From: an uncultured Eubacteriales bacterium
GTDB taxonomy: Bacteria > Bacillota_A > Clostridia > Oscillospirales > Oscillospiraceae
Assembly (NCBI GenBank): GCA_949747935.1
Contig: CATKHE010000185.1
Location: forward strand, 1-9,328
DNA: 9,328 bases
Direction of reading: 5' to 3'
Every line of letters begins with the position of its first letter. Positions within the stretch are counted from its first letter, which is position 1. Position numbers and translations under genes: made by a program. The notes under the pieces were generated by a model. It was not told the DNA's origin. It ran no database searches and saw only the letters and a program-made list of their open reading frames with translations. Positions 1 through 5,948 of this stretch are shown piece after piece.

Positions 1-1
1 C

Positions 2-214
<213 letters not shown>

Positions 215-227
215 TTCTTTTTGCCGC

Positions 228-251
228 AAGGCCGCCCGAAAGGGCGGCCTT
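228..251 (+). terminator. Hairpin terminator of eno
   Basis: A perfect 10-bp stem (228-237 with 242-251) closed by a GAAA tetraloop begins 13 bases after the enolase stop. The stem core is GGCCGCCC/GGGCGGCC. The following bases (CAGTTTG) are only moderately T-rich, so termination may rely on this hairpin together with the next one. Confidence 0.8.
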
Positions 252-262
252 CAGTTTGTGGA

Positions 263-288
263 AAAAGTCTGCCATCTGGCAGACTTTT
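263..288 (+). terminator. Second tandem hairpin after eno, likely intrinsic terminator
   Basis: A perfect 11-bp stem, AAAAGTCTGCC paired with GGCAGACTTTT, encloses an ATCT loop. The stem starts with an A-run and ends with a T-run, so it should terminate transcription from either strand. It sits 11 bases after the first hairpin and immediately before the transposase remnant. It could also mark the edge of the inserted debris, but no matching copy was seen at the other side. Confidence 0.75.
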
Positions 289-292
289 CTCA

Positions 293-559
293 ATAATTGT
301 CATCACGGATGATATGCACACGCATCGTGTCAATGCGGTCCAGACACTTTTGCAGGGGGCTGGCATGAAATTACTGTACTTGCCAGCGTACAGCCCTGAT
401 TTGAATCCAATTGAAAATATGTGGTCAAAAATTAAGGCGATTCTTCGCAAGCTGAAAAGCAGATTATTACCCCAGCTTCTGCGTGGTATTGCTGAGGCTT
501 TATTCATGACCTATATATTGGTCAAACATTGGAAACTTTCTCCCTATCTAAGCAGATGA
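293..559 (+). pseudogene. IS630-family transposase remnant, C-terminal DDE part
   Basis: The frame reads ITDDMHTHR, then LPAYSPDLNPIENMWSKIK. These match the second catalytic Asp region and the Asn-Pro-Ile-Glu block with the catalytic Glu of IS630/Tc1-mariner transposases. The Asp codon at 308-310 and the Glu codon at 413-415 are 35 residues apart, which is the DD34E spacing of the family. There is no N-terminal helix-turn-helix region and no first catalytic Asp in this orientation. Upstream the frame merely runs through the eno terminators. The last 20 or so residues before TGA 557-559 no longer resemble the family. The piece is a dead fragment, with the missing first half found nearby on the opposite strand. 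Confidence 0.8.
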
Positions 560-770
560 AAGAAAGAACGGTTGTTGTCCGAGACGTATTCAAGGGGGAA
601 TGGTCCACTGCTCCTTGAGATGAGGGGGCTCGCCCATAAAGACGGGTCAAATCAGTATTTACTCCGCTTTCATCTAGAAATACCAGGTGCTCCGCCATCT
701 TTATATCATGGGTCGCTTCATAACCTCGTGCCAGTAATTCTCGTGCTTCGTTTGTGCAGCATATTATCAT
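522..770 (-). pseudogene. IS630-family transposase remnant, central part, inverted
   Basis: On the minus strand the frame contains HLVFLDESGVNTDLTRLYGRAP followed by a Thr-rich TTTVLSFICLD strand. This is the segment around the first catalytic Asp (LDES) and the conserved YGRAP motif of IS630-type transposases. The N-terminal DNA-binding domain is absent, and the frame stops at 522-524, before the second Asp. This piece supplies the part missing from the plus-strand fragment at 293-559, but it lies head-on to it, so the two cannot be joined by simple frameshifting. Either a local inversion broke one element or two degraded copies lie tail to tail. A GGAG directly abuts ATG 768-770, which is too close to be a useful ribosome binding site. 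Confidence 0.7.
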
Positions 771-852
771 CTCCTGCTTCCGTTATACCACCTCTGTCAA
801 CCCTGATGATATGCCATAGTGGGCATGAAAATTTTATCGGATACCGAAGCAG

Positions 853-886
853 AAGGCCGCTGTAGGAGATTTCCCACGGCGGCCTT
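853..886 (-). terminator. Terminator of the minus-strand amidohydrolase operon
   Basis: An inverted repeat with arms AAGGCCGC (853-860) and GCGGCCTT (879-886) lies 12 bases past the stop of the minus-strand operon. The stem extends inward after one mismatch as GTGGGA against TCTCCTAC with a G-U pair, leaving a short loop. The T-tract on the minus side is weak (TTCTGCTTCGG). The GGCCGC core resembles the hairpin after eno. Confidence 0.7.
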
Positions 887-897
887 TGCTTGTCGGA

Positions 898-2436
898 CTA
901 TTGTCTGCTGTTGAAGAAATAGTATGGTTCAAGCTCCAAATCTTTGAGCCATGCGTTATACCAAGCCTGATAATAGGGCTTGATGCGCTGAAGAAAAGCT
1001 TCGTTTTCCAACTGCTTTGGCATGCGACCGAGGCTGGCGGCCTGACGTACCTGATCATACAGCGCTTCCAGGTCGATCGTCTTGATATTTCGCTCTTCCA
1101 TAATAATTTTACCGCCAATTATCACTGTATTGACGTGGCGGCCCAGAGCTCTGCGAACAAATAGCCAGGGGATTGGTGCGTCAGGGGAGACCCAGGGCTC
1201 ATTTAAGATATCATCCATATCTACAAGTATCAGATCCGCTGCCATCCCCGACCGGAGCGCACCAACCTGAGCGGCGAAGCCGCTGGGGGCGGCGCCGTTC
1301 AAGGTTGCGATTTGCAAAACGGTCTCGGGACTGACAGCCGGCAGGGAGGACAGGTCTGTTCCGGGGCATCTGTGGAGATAGTAGATCATGCGCATCTCCA
1401 TGATAGGGTCCTCGTCGTCGTTGATCCCCTTCTCGTCAATGCCTAGAGCGACGTTGATGCCGGACCGGAGCATCTCGTAGACAGGAGCAATGCCGTTGCG
1501 CATGATGAGATTGCAGCTTGGGTGGTGAGTAACGCTTGCATGCCGGTTGCCCAGCAGCTGGATATCATCCTGGGAAAGGTAGACTGCGTGGCCCAAGACC
1601 AGATTGCTGTCAACCAGACCGAGGTCGTCCAGATGGCCTACCAGGGATTTGCCGTAGTTGCGCAGGCCAAAGGCCTTTTGAACTGGAGTTTGCAGGCAGT
1701 GAAGGTGAATTGGGAGCTTTCCCAGAGAGTCAGACCGCTCCTTAACCCGCAGCAGGAGCTCGTCTGTGCTGCCCTGAACCCAATTTGGCCCAAGAAATAC
1801 GCGGACACAGCCATGATTTTCGGTGCGGAAAACCTCATCGAAGGCGTCAAGATATTGATCAGCGGCCGCCTTTTTGTCGTAATGGACTCGGGATTCGGCC
1901 TGGAGACGCAGGTCCTCTGGCAGAGTTTCCAAAAAGGCCTCGTCCTCCAGGGCGAGGGTATTTCGGTTCCTGATTCCCATGGAATAGCCCAGTCGAATAC
2001 CAGTTTTTCGGTAACCAGCTATTTTCCTGCGGCTGGTCTCCGCCAAAGCGGGGTCGAGGGCCGCTCCGCTTTCATTGTGGTGTATGGTGGTGCAGCCGTT
2101 TCGGATGTGGCGCACCGCATTCATCATGGCGGTGAGCTCAGGCGGGAGTTGCAGTGCTGTGGCGAAATCCAGCAGGGAATTTTCCAAATAGTCCAGCCGG
2201 ACGCCTCTCTGGGCATAAGAGAGGCCGGCACCATGGGTATGGGCGTCAATCAGGCCAGGCATCAGGAGTTGCCTTCCGTTGCCCACCGCCGGCTCATCCG
2301 GATAACGGGCTCTCAGGTCCTTCCAGCTACCAAGCTCTGTAATGACACCGTCTTGAATCCGCAGAGCCGTTTCCTCCCGGAAGCCGGCCATGGGGGCGGA
2401 GGGGTCTGTAATTGCGTATTTTCCGTGTGCCAGCAT
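898..2436 (-). CDS. SsnA/ATZ-TRZ-type metal-dependent amidohydrolase (deaminase-like)
   Basis: A 512-residue cytosolic amidohydrolase-superfamily protein. The open frame extends further upstream, but I choose ATG 2434-2436 because GGGGGCGG lies four bases before it and the longer forms run into the upstream gene. A small beta domain (about 1-60) precedes the barrel. Visible motifs are the metal-binding pair in IDAHTH (His66, His68), HLHCLQT (His244, His246), LGH283, HHPSCNL (304-310) and LGIDEKG (Asp334). Relatives deaminate or dechlorinate N-heterocycles (guanine, 8-oxoguanine, S-adenosylhomocysteine, triazines). The family normally has His-x-x-Glu in the third motif; here Gln249 occupies the Glu position, so the chemistry may be altered. 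It is the last gene of the operon, 16 bases after the M20 hydrolase, which suggests work on the same cyclic ureide or its imino precursor. The substrate is unknown. Confidence 0.85.
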   Translation of the reverse strand: MLAHGKYAITDPSAPMAGFREETALRIQDGVITELGSWKDLRARYPDEPAVGNGRQLLMPGLIDAHTHGAGLSYAQRGVRLDYLENSLLDFATALQLPPELTAMMNAVRHIRNGCTTIHHNESGAALDPALAETSRRKIAGYRKTGIRLGYSMGIRNRNTLALEDEAFLETLPEDLRLQAESRVHYDKKAAADQYLDAFDEVFRTENHGCVRVFLGPNWVQGSTDELLLRVKERSDSLGKLPIHLHCLQTPVQKAFGLRNYGKSLVGHLDDLGLVDSNLVLGHAVYLSQDDIQLLGNRHASVTHHPSCNLIMRNGIAPVYEMLRSGINVALGIDEKGINDDEDPIMEMRMIYYLHRCPGTDLSSLPAVSPETVLQIATLNGAAPSGFAAQVGALRSGMAADLILVDMDDILNEPWVSPDAPIPWLFVRRALGRHVNTVIIGGKIIMEERNIKTIDLEALYDQVRQAASLGRMPKQLENEAFLQRIKPYYQAWYNAWLKDLELEPYYFFNSRQ

Positions 2437-2452
2437 ATTTCCGCCCCCTGAG

Positions 2453-3649
2453 TCAGTCCAGTTCTTCATCCAGAGCCAGGACACAGCGGTACAGAATATC
2501 CGCGCCAAGATCACAGAGGCGGGGGTCAGTCCACTCATCGCCGCAATGGCTCTTCCCTCCTGCGCTGGGGACAAAAATCATGCCGATGGGGACTCCCTCA
2601 TGGGCGATGGCGTTAGCGTCGTGGCCAGCGCCGCTGGGCATGATGGTGTGGGAGACACCAGCCTCTTCACAGACCCGGTCAATCAGCTGAATCAGCTTCG
2701 GGTCGCAGGGGGTGGAGTATTTGGCCGTGGTGTTGACAAAGGAGAACTCACAATCGGAAATTTCGGCGGCGCATTCTTGGATTCTATGAAACAGCTCATC
2801 TGTTTTGGCCTTGTCCATGTGGCGCATTTCAAAGGTGGCGTCCACCTGGCAGGGAATGACGTTCTCCTGTCCGGGCTGGACGCTCTGCTTGCCGACAGTG
2901 AAAACCAGCGTGTCGTCAATTTCCCGAGCAAGCTCAGCGCTTTTGACAATGAGTTTGCTCATTCCCACCAGAGCGTCTTTCCGGTTGGCCATCATGGTGG
3001 TGCCGGCGTGGTTGCTCATGCCCTTGGCGGTTACATCGTAGCGAATAACACTGACAATCCCATTAACCACACCAATATCAATCTTCTCATTGTCCAGCTT
3101 ATCGCCTTGTTCGATGTGGTACTCCAGGTAGCAGGCCCAGCGGCTGAGATCACGGCGGCAGTCCTGGATTGTCCTGGTGGTCCAGCCGTAATGGGCAAGG
3201 CGGTCCTCGAAGCCGGGGGCGGTCATATCCACAAAACCAACGACGGAACGGCTGCCGAAGGTACCGCCCACCAGGCTGGCCTCCTCCAGATTGAAGCCCC
3301 AGACTTGAAGGGGGTGGCGGAGGCTGCGGCCCTCTTCCTTCAGACGGTTGGCGACCTCGATCCCGCCGCTGACTCCCAGAACACCGTCAAATTTACCTCC
3401 GCAGGTCACGGTATCCAGGTGGGAACCGATGAGAATTGCTTTGGCGTTTGGGTCGCTGCCGGGGAGGGTGCCCACCAGGTTGTGAACGGGGTCTACCTCG
3501 GTCTGAAGGCCGGCCGCTTCCATCTGCTGGCGGGCCACGGCGACCCCCCGTTCATATTCCGGGGTGATGCCCCCCAACCGGGAAACAGAACCGTCCTCAT
3601 TTTCGCCGATTACGGCGATTTCCATCATATTATCCCAAAATCTGCTCAT
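2453..3649 (-). CDS. M20-family N-carbamoyl-L-amino acid / allantoate amidohydrolase (HyuC/AllC-like)
   Basis: A 398-residue Zn-dependent amidohydrolase, of normal length for the HyuC/AllC/beta-ureidopropionase group. Start ATG 3647-3649 is preceded by AAAGGA about 10 bases upstream; the open frame runs 13 codons further without a better signal. Metal-site motifs in order: GSHLDTV (His77, Asp79), GGKFDGVLGV (Asp88), NLEEAS (Glu122, Glu123), EYHIEQG (His178, Glu180), and GKSHCGDEWTD (His368). SNHAGTTMMANRKDAL (His214) and the QPGQENVIP and FEMRH segments (Asn263, Arg276) match the dimerisation-domain residues that grip the carbamoyl acid in this group. The expected reaction is N-carbamoyl amino acid to amino acid plus CO2 and ammonia. 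M20-type carbamoylases are typically L-specific. It lies between the regulator and the deaminase-like gene and should act after the hydantoinase at 7482. Allantoate amidohydrolase is the main alternative. Confidence 0.88.
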   Translation of the reverse strand: MSRFWDNMMEIAVIGENEDGSVSRLGGITPEYERGVAVARQQMEAAGLQTEVDPVHNLVGTLPGSDPNAKAILIGSHLDTVTCGGKFDGVLGVSGGIEVANRLKEEGRSLRHPLQVWGFNLEEASLVGGTFGSRSVVGFVDMTAPGFEDRLAHYGWTTRTIQDCRRDLSRWACYLEYHIEQGDKLDNEKIDIGVVNGIVSVIRYDVTAKGMSNHAGTTMMANRKDALVGMSKLIVKSAELAREIDDTLVFTVGKQSVQPGQENVIPCQVDATFEMRHMDKAKTDELFHRIQECAAEISDCEFSFVNTTAKYSTPCDPKLIQLIDRVCEEAGVSHTIMPSGAGHDANAIAHEGVPIGMIFVPSAGGKSHCGDEWTDPRLCDLGADILYRCVLALDEELD

Positions 3650-3735
3650 TGATATTACATCCTTTCTGGCATTACATTGCGGGGACACAGGGGAATGGAA
3701 GCTGTGCCCGGCTTGAAACGCGAAAAAAGAGGTCC

Positions 3736-4518
3736 TTATTTACCAATCACATCGCAGCATGCCAATTTGTCTGAAAGCTGCCGGCTGTAGCCCAGCAGGC
3801 GGGAGGTAATCGCTTCAACCCCTTTGCCGCGCATACGCTCCTCGACGCCGCAGATGCCAAGACTGTATATGTGGGAGGAGTCCATTTGAACAGGGACGCT
3901 GACACTGAATACCCCGGCGTCCGTCACACCGCAGGAGGTCAAATATCCGTGGGAGCAGACAAACTGAATGCTCTCCTCCAGGATTTCCCTGGATACGGGG
4001 ACGAGAAGGTCAGTCTGTGTCTCCGCCTCTTGGTACACACGGTAAAGAATCTCCTGGCTGACAAAGGGAAGAAACACCCGGGCGGTGGAGCCTCCATAGA
4101 TGGGAAGGGCACGACCTACTCTGGAGTGGAGGTTGATGGCGTTGTCGCCCTCTGTCCGCTCAATGCAGACGGCGCGGGTGCCAGACAGAACCGACAAGAT
4201 CACATCTTCATTGAATTCCTCCCGCAAAAGACGCATATAAGGCAGAAAAATGTGCTTGACGTCAAAATTCTTATATACGCTGTGGGCCAGCTCCACAATG
4301 GCGAAGCCGGGATGATATTTGGCGGTCTGGAGATTTTGTTCCAGCATCCGGTTTGCCTCAAGAGACTTGACTACCCGGAAAACAGTGGTCTTGTTCAGAC
4401 CGGTCAAACGGCTGATATCCTGAATGCCCAGTTCCCAGGAGTCCCGGAAAAGGCGGAGGATGTCGAAGGCACGGTTGATGGAATTGATATGATTGGCGCT
4501 TGGCTGCTTTTCATCCAT
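3736..4518 (-). CDS. IclR-family transcriptional regulator
   Basis: A 260-residue DNA-binding regulator of normal IclR length. An N-terminal winged helix-turn-helix (about 12-65) has the recognition segment ISRLTGLNKTTVFRVVKSLEANRML (split around residues 35-59). The C-terminal effector-binding domain (about 80-255) carries the typical loop RVGRALPIYGGSTARVFLPF (133-152) and a C-terminal Cys-containing segment. ATG 4516-4518 is preceded by AGAGG nine bases upstream. It is the first gene of the minus-strand operon and divergent from the racemase-transporter-hydantoinase operon. This is the usual layout for a local regulator that senses the pathway substrate or product and controls both directions. 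The repeated palindromic motifs in the 4519-5062 region are candidate binding sites. Whether it represses or activates cannot be told from sequence. Confidence 0.93.
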   Translation of the reverse strand: MDEKQPSANHINSINRAFDILRLFRDSWELGIQDISRLTGLNKTTVFRVVKSLEANRMLEQNLQTAKYHPGFAIVELAHSVYKNFDVKHIFLPYMRLLREEFNEDVILSVLSGTRAVCIERTEGDNAINLHSRVGRALPIYGGSTARVFLPFVSQEILYRVYQEAETQTDLLVPVSREILEESIQFVCSHGYLTSCGVTDAGVFSVSVPVQMDSSHIYSLGICGVEERMRGKGVEAITSRLLGYSRQLSDKLACCDVIGK

Positions 4519-4538
4519 GATTGGGAACCTCTTTTTTC

Positions 4539-4591
4539 GCTCAAATCACGGCATTTCCACAGAAAGTGAAAATGTCGTGATTTCATTGAGC
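4539..4591 (-). promoter_or_regulatory. Long inverted repeat in the 5' leader of the iclR operon
   Basis: Between the minus-strand promoter and the IclR start is an imperfect inverted repeat. The core arms are AAATCACG (4543-4550) and CGTGATTT (4576-4583), continued inward by CATTT/AAATG after one mismatch and outward by GCTC/GAGC with a small bulge. The loop holds the ACAGAAAGTG segment. The structure ends just upstream of the AGAGG ribosome binding site. It could be an autoregulatory operator for IclR or an mRNA hairpin affecting translation. There is no T-run, so it is not a simple terminator. Confidence 0.5.
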
Positions 4592-4609
4592 AGATTGGCG
4601 GTCTTAGAC

Positions 4610-4638
4610 ATTATAAACAAAATAAAAATCTCTGTCAA
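4610..4638 (-). promoter_or_regulatory. Consensus sigma-A promoter for the iclR-M20-amidohydrolase operon
   Basis: On the minus strand, TTGACA (4633-4638) and TATAAT (4610-4615) are separated by exactly 17 bases, so both hexamers match the consensus perfectly. Transcription should start near 4603, giving a leader of about 85 nt to the IclR ATG. Such a strong core promoter in front of a local regulator implies that it is held down by a repressor, plausibly IclR itself. Confidence 0.8.
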
Positions 4639-4710
4639 CCTCTAAACCGGCGAGCCGGAAAGTGAAATTGTTATATTTGCACAAAATTCAGAGATAAGCA
4701 TAAAAAGTTA

Positions 4711-4738
4711 TTGCATCTAAAGACGAGGTGTGTTATAT
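4711..4738 (+). promoter_or_regulatory. Probable promoter of the racemase-transporter-hydantoinase operon
   Basis: TTGCAT (4711-4716) and TTATAT (4733-4738) are 16 bases apart, with TGTG just before the -10 giving an extended -10 character. A start near 4745 would leave a leader of about 318 nt before the racemase. The -10 overlaps the candidate operator at 4737-4751. I saw no comparably good promoter closer to the gene, though one cannot be excluded. Confidence 0.5.
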
Positions 4739-4751
4739 TGTCCATAACAAT
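4737..4751. promoter_or_regulatory. Candidate operator 1 (ATTGT-N5-ACAAT)
   Basis: The inverted repeat ATTGTCCATAACAAT overlaps the -10 and the expected start point of the plus-strand promoter. It also sits within a wider GTTAT...ATAAC symmetry (4732-4748). It shares the TTGT/ACAA half-sites with the two downstream repeats. A regulator bound here would block RNA polymerase. Assignment to the IclR protein is inference from position. Confidence 0.45.
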
Positions 4752-4761
4752 TAGAAACTAC

Positions 4762-4780
4762 GTTCCGATATTGTTAACAA
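4762..4780 (+). repeat. Direct repeat copy A with TTGTTAACAA palindrome
   Basis: This 19-base unit is identical at 16 of 19 positions to the one at 4852-4870 and ends in the perfect palindrome TTGTTAACAA (4771-4780). The two copies are 90 bases apart, start to start. It is a candidate regulator binding site downstream of the plus-strand promoter. Confidence 0.6.
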
Positions 4781-4790
4781 AAGAAGGCGC

Positions 4791-4814
4791 TTCAGGGATG
4801 TGATCCATCCTGAG
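4791..4814 (+). other. Leader hairpin between the two direct repeats
   Basis: GGATG (4796-4800) pairs with CATCC (4806-4810) around a TGATC loop, and the stem continues as TTCA against TGAG with one bulged G. It lies inside the predicted leader transcript and is not followed by a T-run. Confidence 0.4.
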
Positions 4815-4851
4815 TAGGCGGCACATTTTTATAGCAATTTACTGTAACAGC

Positions 4852-4870
4852 GTTTCTATATTGTGAACAA
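4852..4870 (+). repeat. Direct repeat copy B with TTGTGAACAA near-palindrome
   Basis: The second copy of the 19-base unit (16 of 19 identical to 4762-4780) ends in TTGTGAACAA (4861-4870). Both copies are followed within a few bases by GCGCTT. It is either a second regulator binding site that would allow looping with the upstream sites, or the trace of a small duplication. Confidence 0.55.
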
Positions 4871-5062
4871 GCGCTTGGGAAAAACTGATCGTCCTATTTG
4901 GCCTGTAGGGCGGTCTCATTGAGCAGAGAAGAATCTGTCCCAATATGTTGGGCATTGGCGGTCAATACTATGCCTGCATAGGGTTTGCTTCGGCGGACCT
5001 ACTGAGGGAACAAATACAGACAGGGCAGTCCTGCGAGGCTGCCAGCAAAAGGAGGTATGTCG
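4871..5062 (+). other. Remainder of the racemase leader, no gene seen
   Basis: If transcription starts near 4745, this is the gene-proximal part of an unusually long leader. It contains a small hairpin CCCAA/TTGGG around 4940-4951. A second hairpin, GGCAG-t-CCT / AGG-CTGCC (5024-5043), has a three-base loop and lies immediately before the AGGAGG ribosome binding site. I recognise no known riboswitch consensus, no intrinsic terminator with a T-run, and no convincing leader peptide. Confidence 0.4.
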
Positions 5063-5707
5063 ATGGCACATCCAATTCGCATTCTGGTAATTAATCCCAA
5101 CAGCGATGAAAAGACCTGCGTTTTGATTCGGGAAACGGTTGACCGCTTCCCGCAGGAGGGATGTCAGGTTGATGTTGTCGGCCTGACTACGGCACCCAAG
5201 CTGGTGGCCAGCTATGAGGACCGTACCGCCGCAGTGGATGAATTGAAGGATGTTCTGCGCAGAAGCGAGAATGTCTATGATGCTTTTATTCTGGCGTGCC
5301 ACGCCGACCCCAACCTGGAGCTGGCTCGGGAGATTGTATCCAAGCCGGTGGTGGGCATTGCGGAGGCCTCCATGAAACTGGCGGCTAGTGTGGGCAGCGG
5401 CTTTGCGGTGATTTCTCCCACACCTAAAACCCGGTCTGGAAAGTACGCTTTGGCGCACAAGTACCACTTGGACAGCTTTTTGAAAGGGGTCATCGTCAGC
5501 AAAAGTGACGATCCGGAGGATCTGCTGGCCGCGGCCCGTGAGGCTGTCCGGACTCCCTGTGTGGACGCAGTTGTTTTGGGGTGTGCCAATTATACCGGTG
5601 CGGATCGTTATATTGAAAAACGGTTGGGCGTCCCGGTGTTTGACGGAGTGGCCTGCGCGCTGTTTCTGGCAGCCGGGTTGGCCCGTTACCGGCAGTACAA
5701 GACCTGA
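5063..5707 (+). CDS. Asp/Glu racemase family, hydantoin/allantoin racemase-like
   Basis: A 214-residue cofactor-independent racemase of the Asp/Glu racemase superfamily, HyuE/HpxA type. It should interconvert the enantiomers of a 5-substituted hydantoin (or of allantoin) by two-base proton transfer. The two expected catalytic cysteines are Cys79 in ILACHADPNLELARE and Cys174 in VVLGCANYTG. The N-terminal INPNSDEKT and the C-terminal PVFDGVACA blocks also fit the family. Two ATGs compete: 5057 lies one base from AGGAGG (5050-5055), whereas 5063 is seven bases away, so 5063 is preferred. The first gene of the plus-strand operon, it is followed after about 115 bases by the transporter pair. Its presence implies that the downstream hydrolases are stereoselective and that both enantiomers are to be used. 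Plain Asp/Glu or maleate-type activity is less likely in this context. Confidence 0.88.
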   Translation: MAHPIRILVINPNSDEKTCVLIRETVDRFPQEGCQVDVVGLTTAPKLVASYEDRTAAVDELKDVLRRSENVYDAFILACHADPNLELAREIVSKPVVGIAEASMKLAASVGSGFAVISPTPKTRSGKYALAHKYHLDSFLKGVIVSKSDDPEDLLAAAREAVRTPCVDAVVLGCANYTGADRYIEKRLGVPVFDGVACALFLAAGLARYRQYKT

Positions 5708-5753
5708 TTTCTTCGGTTGTCCTGAACAGACGTATGGCGTCCTGCCCCGAGCT

Positions 5754-5781
5754 TTGAAAATTGATCTCCATACCGTATAAA
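5754..5781 (+). promoter_or_regulatory. Possible internal promoter before the transporter pair
   Basis: TTGAAA (5754-5759) and TATAAA (5776-5781) are 16 bases apart, in the 115-base gap between the racemase and the small membrane peptide. An inverted repeat CCATA/TATGG (5768-5786) overlaps the -10. It could allow separate expression of the transporter and hydantoinase. Confidence 0.35.
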
Positions 5782-5822
5782 TATGGTGAAAGCTATTGTG
5801 TTAAAAGGAAAGGAGTATTATT

Positions 5823-5948
5823 ATGTTCTTAGGAGCGCAGCCTTCCCTGGTCGCTCAGTGGATTTTCTATATTTTCCTGAGCGTTTTCCCGATTGTTTAT
5901 ACCGAGATCAAGGGTGTAAATAAACCGAAGGGAGGGGAGAAGAAATGA
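5823..5948 (+). CDS. 41-residue membrane peptide, probable symporter small accessory subunit
   Basis: This short gene reads MFLGAQPSLVAQWIFYIFLS, then a few more hydrophobic residues (VFPIVY), then a charged tail with several lysines and a final Lys-Lys. One transmembrane span is evident at about residues 9-27, with a positive C-terminus likely facing the cytoplasm. Support that it is real: an AAAGGAAAGGAG ribosome binding site seven bases before ATG 5823, an uninterrupted frame, and a stop that overlaps the symporter start as ATGA (5945-5948), which is classic translational coupling. Peptides of this size and layout are often encoded just upstream of sodium:solute symporters and are called symporter small accessory proteins; assignment to that group rests on position, length and hydrophobic pattern, not on a search. 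A role in folding or regulating the transporter is inference. Confidence 0.75.
   Translation: MFLGAQPSLVAQWIFYIFLSVFPIVYTEIKGVNKPKGGEKK

Noticed and set aside
1522..2451. 309-codon plus-strand open frame opposite the SsnA-like amidohydrolase
   Set aside because: It is antisense to a gene with clear metal-binding motifs, has no family features, and is explained by GC-rich codon structure of the real gene.
2437..2574. Longer N-terminus for the SsnA-like amidohydrolase
   Set aside because: It would overlap the end of the M20 gene by about 120 bases. The extra residues do not resemble the family, and a good ribosome binding site precedes ATG 2436.
2390..3652. 420-codon plus-strand open frame opposite the M20 hydrolase
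   Set aside because: The minus strand carries the conserved M20 motifs. The plus-strand product is a mirror of those codons, with no recognisable domain and no convincing ribosome binding site.
3871..4569. 232-codon plus-strand open frame opposite the IclR regulator
   Set aside because: It is antisense to a typical full-length IclR protein and has no family features.
4647..4658. CCGG-CGAG-CCGG inverted repeat between the divergent promoters
   Set aside because: A four-base stem is too short to support a site or hairpin on its own, and it is unlike the repeated TTGT/ACAA motifs.
4945..5094. A 49-codon open frame in the racemase leader, overlapping the racemase start
   Set aside because: It has no ribosome binding site before ATG 4945, no recognisable family, and it overlaps the well-supported racemase start in another frame. 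A leader peptide is possible but not supported.
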